DNA from: DATFYI01 sp035315125
GTDB taxonomy: Bacteria > Chloroflexota > Anaerolineae > Anaerolineales > Anaerolineaceae
Reading direction: 5' to 3'
Length of the DNA: 8,594 bases
NCBI GenBank assembly: GCA_035315125.1
Contig: DATFYI010000298.1
Location: forward strand, 1-8,594
Positions 6,601 through 8,594 of the stretch are shown piece by piece (positions within the stretch are counted from its first letter, which is position 1; each line of letters opens with the position of its first letter). The notes under the pieces were generated by a model. The model had not been told where the DNA came from, made no database searches, and saw nothing but the letters and a program-made list of their open reading frames with translations. The translations under genes and the position numbers were made by a program.

Positions 6601-8354
6601 CCACGAGAGGTACATCTGCTGCGATATCATTCTTGGCAGTCATTTCCTTAGCAATCATACTCAAACGTGTATTCAAGGCACGCTACTGGTGGATAGGAGT
6701 ATTGATTCTGGGATTAATACCAGCCTGGTTCCTTCATTCACGCACTGCTTTTGAAACTGCAATGATGTGCGCTTTTTATGCCGTGTTCTTGCTGTTTTAC
6801 GAACTTTATCTGACCGAATCGCCGAAATATATTTTTCCAGCCTTCCTATTTGCAGGTTTGACATTTTACACTTATTCGAATGGACAAACCATTATTGGTG
6901 TTACCTTTATCCTTTTGCTCATATCCGATTTTCGTTATCATCTAAAAAATTGGCACGTAAATCTTTGGGCTTTACTGCTTGGATTGATAATAATGATCCC
7001 TTTAATCCAATTTTTGGCCCAACATCCATCCGGATTTGCTGAAAATCTCGACACTTTGGGCTCCTATTGGTTCTCGGATATATCCTTTTTTCAAAAGATA
7101 TTAACTTTCCTTCAAAAATATGGCTATGGGCTAAGCCCCCAATATTGGTTTTTTAGCAATGGTCAAGACCTTACTCGTCACACAATGGGCGACTTTGGAA
7201 ATATATGGTTGGAAATGCTGCCCTTCTTTTTAATTGGTTTGGTAGTTTTCCTCTGGCATTTCCGCACAGCAAAATATCGTACGATTTTACTGGCCATGCT
7301 GGCTATTCCAGTTAGCTCTGCTTTGGTAGATATTGGCATTACCCGCGTTTTATCCTTTGTTATTCCGGCTGCCTTGCTCATATCAATAGGATGTAACTGG
7401 TTGCTGGAATTAATTAGTAAACGATCTTTATCCAATTGGATTGCACTGCTTACTTTTACTGGTTTATCGATTGCCAGCATCATGATGCTGCAAACAGCTC
7501 TAAACCAGGCACCTTTTTGGGACAAAGATTATGGTTTATATGGCATGCAATGGGGCGCCACACAATTATTTGAACACGTAATTCCAAAATACCTTGCTGC
7601 GGATCCAAAAAATCAGATCCTTATGTCTTCAGCGTGGGCAAACGGTTCTGACCGTTTCATTCCTTACTTTCTTTCGGAAAAGGACCAACAGCGGGTTTGC
7701 ATTGGAACACTGGAAGATTTTACGATTTCTCAAGGGAATCTCAACTCGAATGTGTTCTTCATTTCTACACCAAGCGAATATAATGCGATTAAAGTGAGTA
7801 ATAAGTTTGAAAAGATTACCGTTGACCAGATCGTTCCATATCCGGATGGTACGCCAGGTTTTTATGTATTGCAAGCCGCCTATAAGAGCGGTGTTGAGGA
7901 TATCTTTGCTAAGGAAAAAGAGGAGCGCAAGCAATTGATCGTCGAGAATTACAATTTGGATGGTCAAAATCTGGTGGTGCGTCATTCCTTGCTCGATATG
8001 GGTGAGATAAAAAATTTATTTGACAACGACCCATCTACGTTAATCCGCGGCTTTGAAGCCAATCCATTTATTATCGAAATTGAGTTTCCGCAACCGCAAC
8101 CTATTCAATCAATTTCTTTTGAAACCAATAGCATCAACATTCACGTCACTGCTTTGCTATTTCCATCAGGCGATCCGTATCCAAAGAAATTCGAGGATGA
8201 TTATCAATATGACGATTCCACCGGCATTCCGGCTAATCTCGTTTTTAATGGTGGTCCATATCTGATCAAACGTCTGCGTGTTGAAATTCTAAATAAAGAT
8301 GTTGCCCCAGACTCTCAAACGAATATTCACGTTCGGGAGTTTCACTGGAAATAA
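3609..8354 (+). CDS. Large fused GT-C membrane protein: YfhO-like half plus GT39/PMT_2-like half, discoidin-like C-terminus
   Basis: This is a 1581-aa polytopic membrane protein. Residues 9-27 are a hydrophobic helix; 28-196 are basic, probably cytosolic, and hold a 51-residue tandem repeat. Part 1 (about 197-841) looks like a YfhO-family GT-C protein. After a helix (197-214) comes a loop with the typical AWNSSLFSGLPMVGNP (249-264), then about a dozen helices. FRYQVRM (547-553) precedes further helices. A beta-rich extracytoplasmic domain with NFPGWVARIDG (781-791) precedes a last helix (824-841). Part 2 (about 906-1300) resembles GT39/PMT_2 enzymes: first helix 906-928, then FFSDEANP with D941-E942 at the usual catalytic place, HSRTAFET (1043-1050), GLTFYTYSNGQ (1083-1093), RHTMGDFG (1190-1197), and about 11 helices. 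A soluble tail follows (1300-1440), with a discoidin-like end (about 1450-1581; LFDNDPSTL). Both GT-C families transfer sugars from polyprenyl-phosphate donors outside the membrane; the donor and acceptor here are unknown. No frameshift or stop separates the halves. GC content is lower than in the cupin gene. Confidence 0.88.
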   Translation: MKFSQTGLILDIAVFLLAIIVDLLWISWRKSHPIYPSLKREVKLFYLAINRSLIRGGKLLSLVYVWINKSLSNFLKNIKTAREKSMPSQKRGGRLISITNNRLIVRVAEQLSFIHLWINKSLLGLLKHKKTPREKSIPSTEPIFKKNSTKIVEKLRLMRENLLNQFLTWWENGHPIFASKNSAEKLAPDLKRWQVFVEIGVIVLIVWTYCWGFLDLGQHTILPGNESENNQILDKIFYNALHQSGHLIAWNSSLFSGLPMVGNPMFHFFNPLVGLPILLFGVADGFKIALFLSFVVGAVGMWFMALTFGMKPVARLWMALLFAFAGQPTARYFQGEYLFVFGWAFIPWIIGGLHAVYSTRRRIYAALTAFALAGIFLSGNAYYAFFTFFIILLFLCVFLFTFSRKKPILSINWSTATLYVLIGLVAIGLIAIQLLPTYQLWPRISKAVDNLGSANLGQVAMDFLSNDSFRPDMYSILPAREEFYAFIGLTPFLFLLLLPVVMIRRNKPNKRNLLFAFLLLLMSFLWIDLKDMPWAQLYNSMQIFAQFRYQVRMIIYTEIALLLLMGYSLDSTLQVLWNTISKSSVERAYWVKRIPSLIGAGVVLGLAGYSILIVYTTNRTATFTAAIYDPPYQPFSWLDHYDQSIFYTRINPNNASYDAGISNHMRLLEPWNSFNDIRLQNDGTNQRTVQAHPNYIIQSPTDTPPPNSKIIKTFPDYVIYHSLDALPFSFSVKNQTLATPNADELKLHDVIPQTTYSPNGDSMEIVADSSSDSTLVTLVTNFPGWVARIDGQPVKLYSVNGYLAISMRTGVHQYTFSFESGALKTGIIISLISLLVILYWALSDLNWAKAWARLRKLTSPGHKNWDERIRNNPITVFFQGISTRQSLEFSLLGLNIQVKRNSKQVKQVVSLGMVLFIASLIVYGVIHFVGIKQYPIYFFSDEANPSLYAQGLIKNHFMDDSGNYFPLYFEESGSRWAPLLSTYPEGIGSLLFGNSVSTTRGTSAAISFLAVISLAIILKRVFKARYWWIGVLILGLIPAWFLHSRTAFETAMMCAFYAVFLLFYELYLTESPKYIFPAFLFAGLTFYTYSNGQTIIGVTFILLLISDFRYHLKNWHVNLWALLLGLIIMIPLIQFLAQHPSGFAENLDTLGSYWFSDISFFQKILTFLQKYGYGLSPQYWFFSNGQDLTRHTMGDFGNIWLEMLPFFLIGLVVFLWHFRTAKYRTILLAMLAIPVSSALVDIGITRVLSFVIPAALLISIGCNWLLELISKRSLSNWIALLTFTGLSIASIMMLQTALNQAPFWDKDYGLYGMQWGATQLFEHVIPKYLAADPKNQILMSSAWANGSDRFIPYFLSEKDQQRVCIGTLEDFTISQGNLNSNVFFISTPSEYNAIKVSNKFEKITVDQIVPYPDGTPGFYVLQAAYKSGVEDIFAKEKEERKQLIVENYNLDGQNLVVRHSLLDMGEIKNLFDNDPSTLIRGFEANPFIIEIEFPQPQPIQSISFETNSINIHVTALLFPSGDPYPKKFEDDYQYDDSTGIPANLVFNGGPYLIKRLRVEILNKDVAPDSQTNIHVREFHWK
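3741..4046 (+). repeat. Two-copy 153-nt in-frame tandem repeat inside the GT-C gene
   Basis: The two units are about 3741-3893 and 3894-4046. Identical blocks fall exactly 153 nt apart: TATGGATAAATAAATC at 3802-3817 and 3955-3970, and CTCGAGAAAAATCCAT at 3850-3865 and 4003-4018. In protein terms residues 45-88 align with 96-139 with about 21 of 44 identical, including WINKSL, REKS and the following P-S. Unit borders are approximate. Confidence 0.85.
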
Positions 8355-8355
8355 G

Positions 8356-8395
8356 AAAAAAAAACCAGAAGTTAATGTGCAAAACTCTCTGCTTC
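8356..8395 (-). terminator. Possible minus-strand intrinsic terminator
   Basis: On the minus strand an imperfect hairpin (AAGCAGAGAG pairing with CTTCTGGTT, one bulge and one mismatch) is followed directly by nine T residues (8364-8356). It would end a transcript arriving from the right edge, convergent with the large GT-C gene, and would stop just outside that gene. The stem is short and imperfect, so the call is tentative. No good terminator is visible on the plus strand for the GT-C gene. Confidence 0.35.
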
Positions 8396-8551
8396 CACAA
8401 CGCAAATAACACCTCAGGATTTAATTTGATTACATCTGCCAACTCCCCGCGCTTATTATGAAATCATACAAGCGTTCCCCGGAGGATAGGTTGTGCAAAG
8501 ATACCTGGGGAATCATCTATATTTTACGGTCTATCAACGGTAGCCGTCTGA

Positions 8552-8594
8552 TTACAAATCCGCCGCTGTCAGTTCCAAATCTTCGCCGGTAAAG
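8552..8594 (-). CDS. Possible C-terminal fragment of a convergent gene
   Basis: From the right edge the minus strand reads in one frame FTGEDLELTAADL and then TAA (8554-8552). The codons are GC-rich and protein-like, the residues look like an ordinary hydrophilic C-terminus, and a possible terminator lies downstream at 8395-8356. With only 13 codons an open frame is not significant, and another minus-strand frame is open for 25 codons here. No function can be given. Confidence 0.25.
   Translation of the reverse strand, partial: FTGEDLELTAADL

Noticed and set aside
7178..7985. Minus-strand open frames of 115 and 118 codons inside the GT-C gene
   Set aside because: They lie opposite conserved motifs of the GT-C protein, overlap each other, show no recognisable domain and are expected by chance.
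3609..8354. Two separate adjacent glycosyltransferase genes
   Set aside because: The frame is continuous through the linker (residues about 841-906), with no stop and no Shine-Dalgarno plus start that I could see at the second module.
8491..8592. 33-codon plus-strand frame from TTG after GGAGG (8481-8485)
   Set aside because: It is too short, has no recognisable sequence, uses a rare start, and competes with a 16-codon GTG frame at 8493. The good Shine-Dalgarno alone is not enough.
1..8594. CRISPR array, tRNA or rRNA, insertion sequence or riboswitch
   Set aside because: No short regularly spaced repeats, no cloverleaf or rRNA-like sequence, no transposase and no terminal inverted repeats were seen on either strand.

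Overview
The window carries four clear protein-coding genes and reads as bacterial chromosome with no mobile element, RNA gene or CRISPR array that I can see. The combination of double-domain YxFxxD-motif lipoproteins, a phosphomannose-isomerase-like cupin and a very large GT-C membrane protein fits a Chloroflexota (Anaerolineae-like) genome best. That placement is recall of family distribution, not a search result, and is only moderately certain.

Layout. On the minus strand are two consecutive paralogous lipoprotein genes: 1-787 (its 3' end lies outside the window) and 940-2025. Both encode a lipobox with Cys25, a Pro/Thr/Ala-rich linker and two copies of the COG4315 / PF03640-type secreted repeat. 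A perfect 15-bp hairpin (881-918) separates them. From 2026 to 2209 is a divergent promoter region. It contains a 9-bp inverted repeat, and one arm of that repeat recurs at almost the same distance upstream of the other lipoprotein gene. On the plus strand follow a 396-aa phosphomannose-isomerase-like double-cupin gene (2210-3400), a 208-bp AT-rich gap with a consensus extended -10 promoter (3552-3560), and a 1581-aa polytopic membrane protein (3609-8354). The last 240 bp hold no clear gene, but they show a possible minus-strand terminator and a possible C-terminus of a convergent gene entering from the right.

The 1581-aa protein is the most striking item. Its first half resembles a YfhO-type GT-C membrane protein with the usual C-terminal extracytoplasmic beta-rich domain. 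Its second half resembles a GT39/PMT_2 (ArnT/dolichyl-P-mannose mannosyltransferase-like) GT-C enzyme with a DE motif, followed by an extracytoplasmic tail that ends in a discoidin-like module. Both halves sit in one uninterrupted frame. An extra N-terminal segment contains a 51-residue tandem repeat that is also visible in the DNA as a 153-nt repeat.

How the genes might work together (inference): a PMI-like enzyme could feed mannose metabolism, polyprenyl-phosphate-linked sugars could be the donors for the fused GT-C protein, and Pro/Thr-rich secreted lipoproteins are plausible acceptors. Nothing in the sequence proves this link; the plus-strand genes are separated by an apparent independent promoter.
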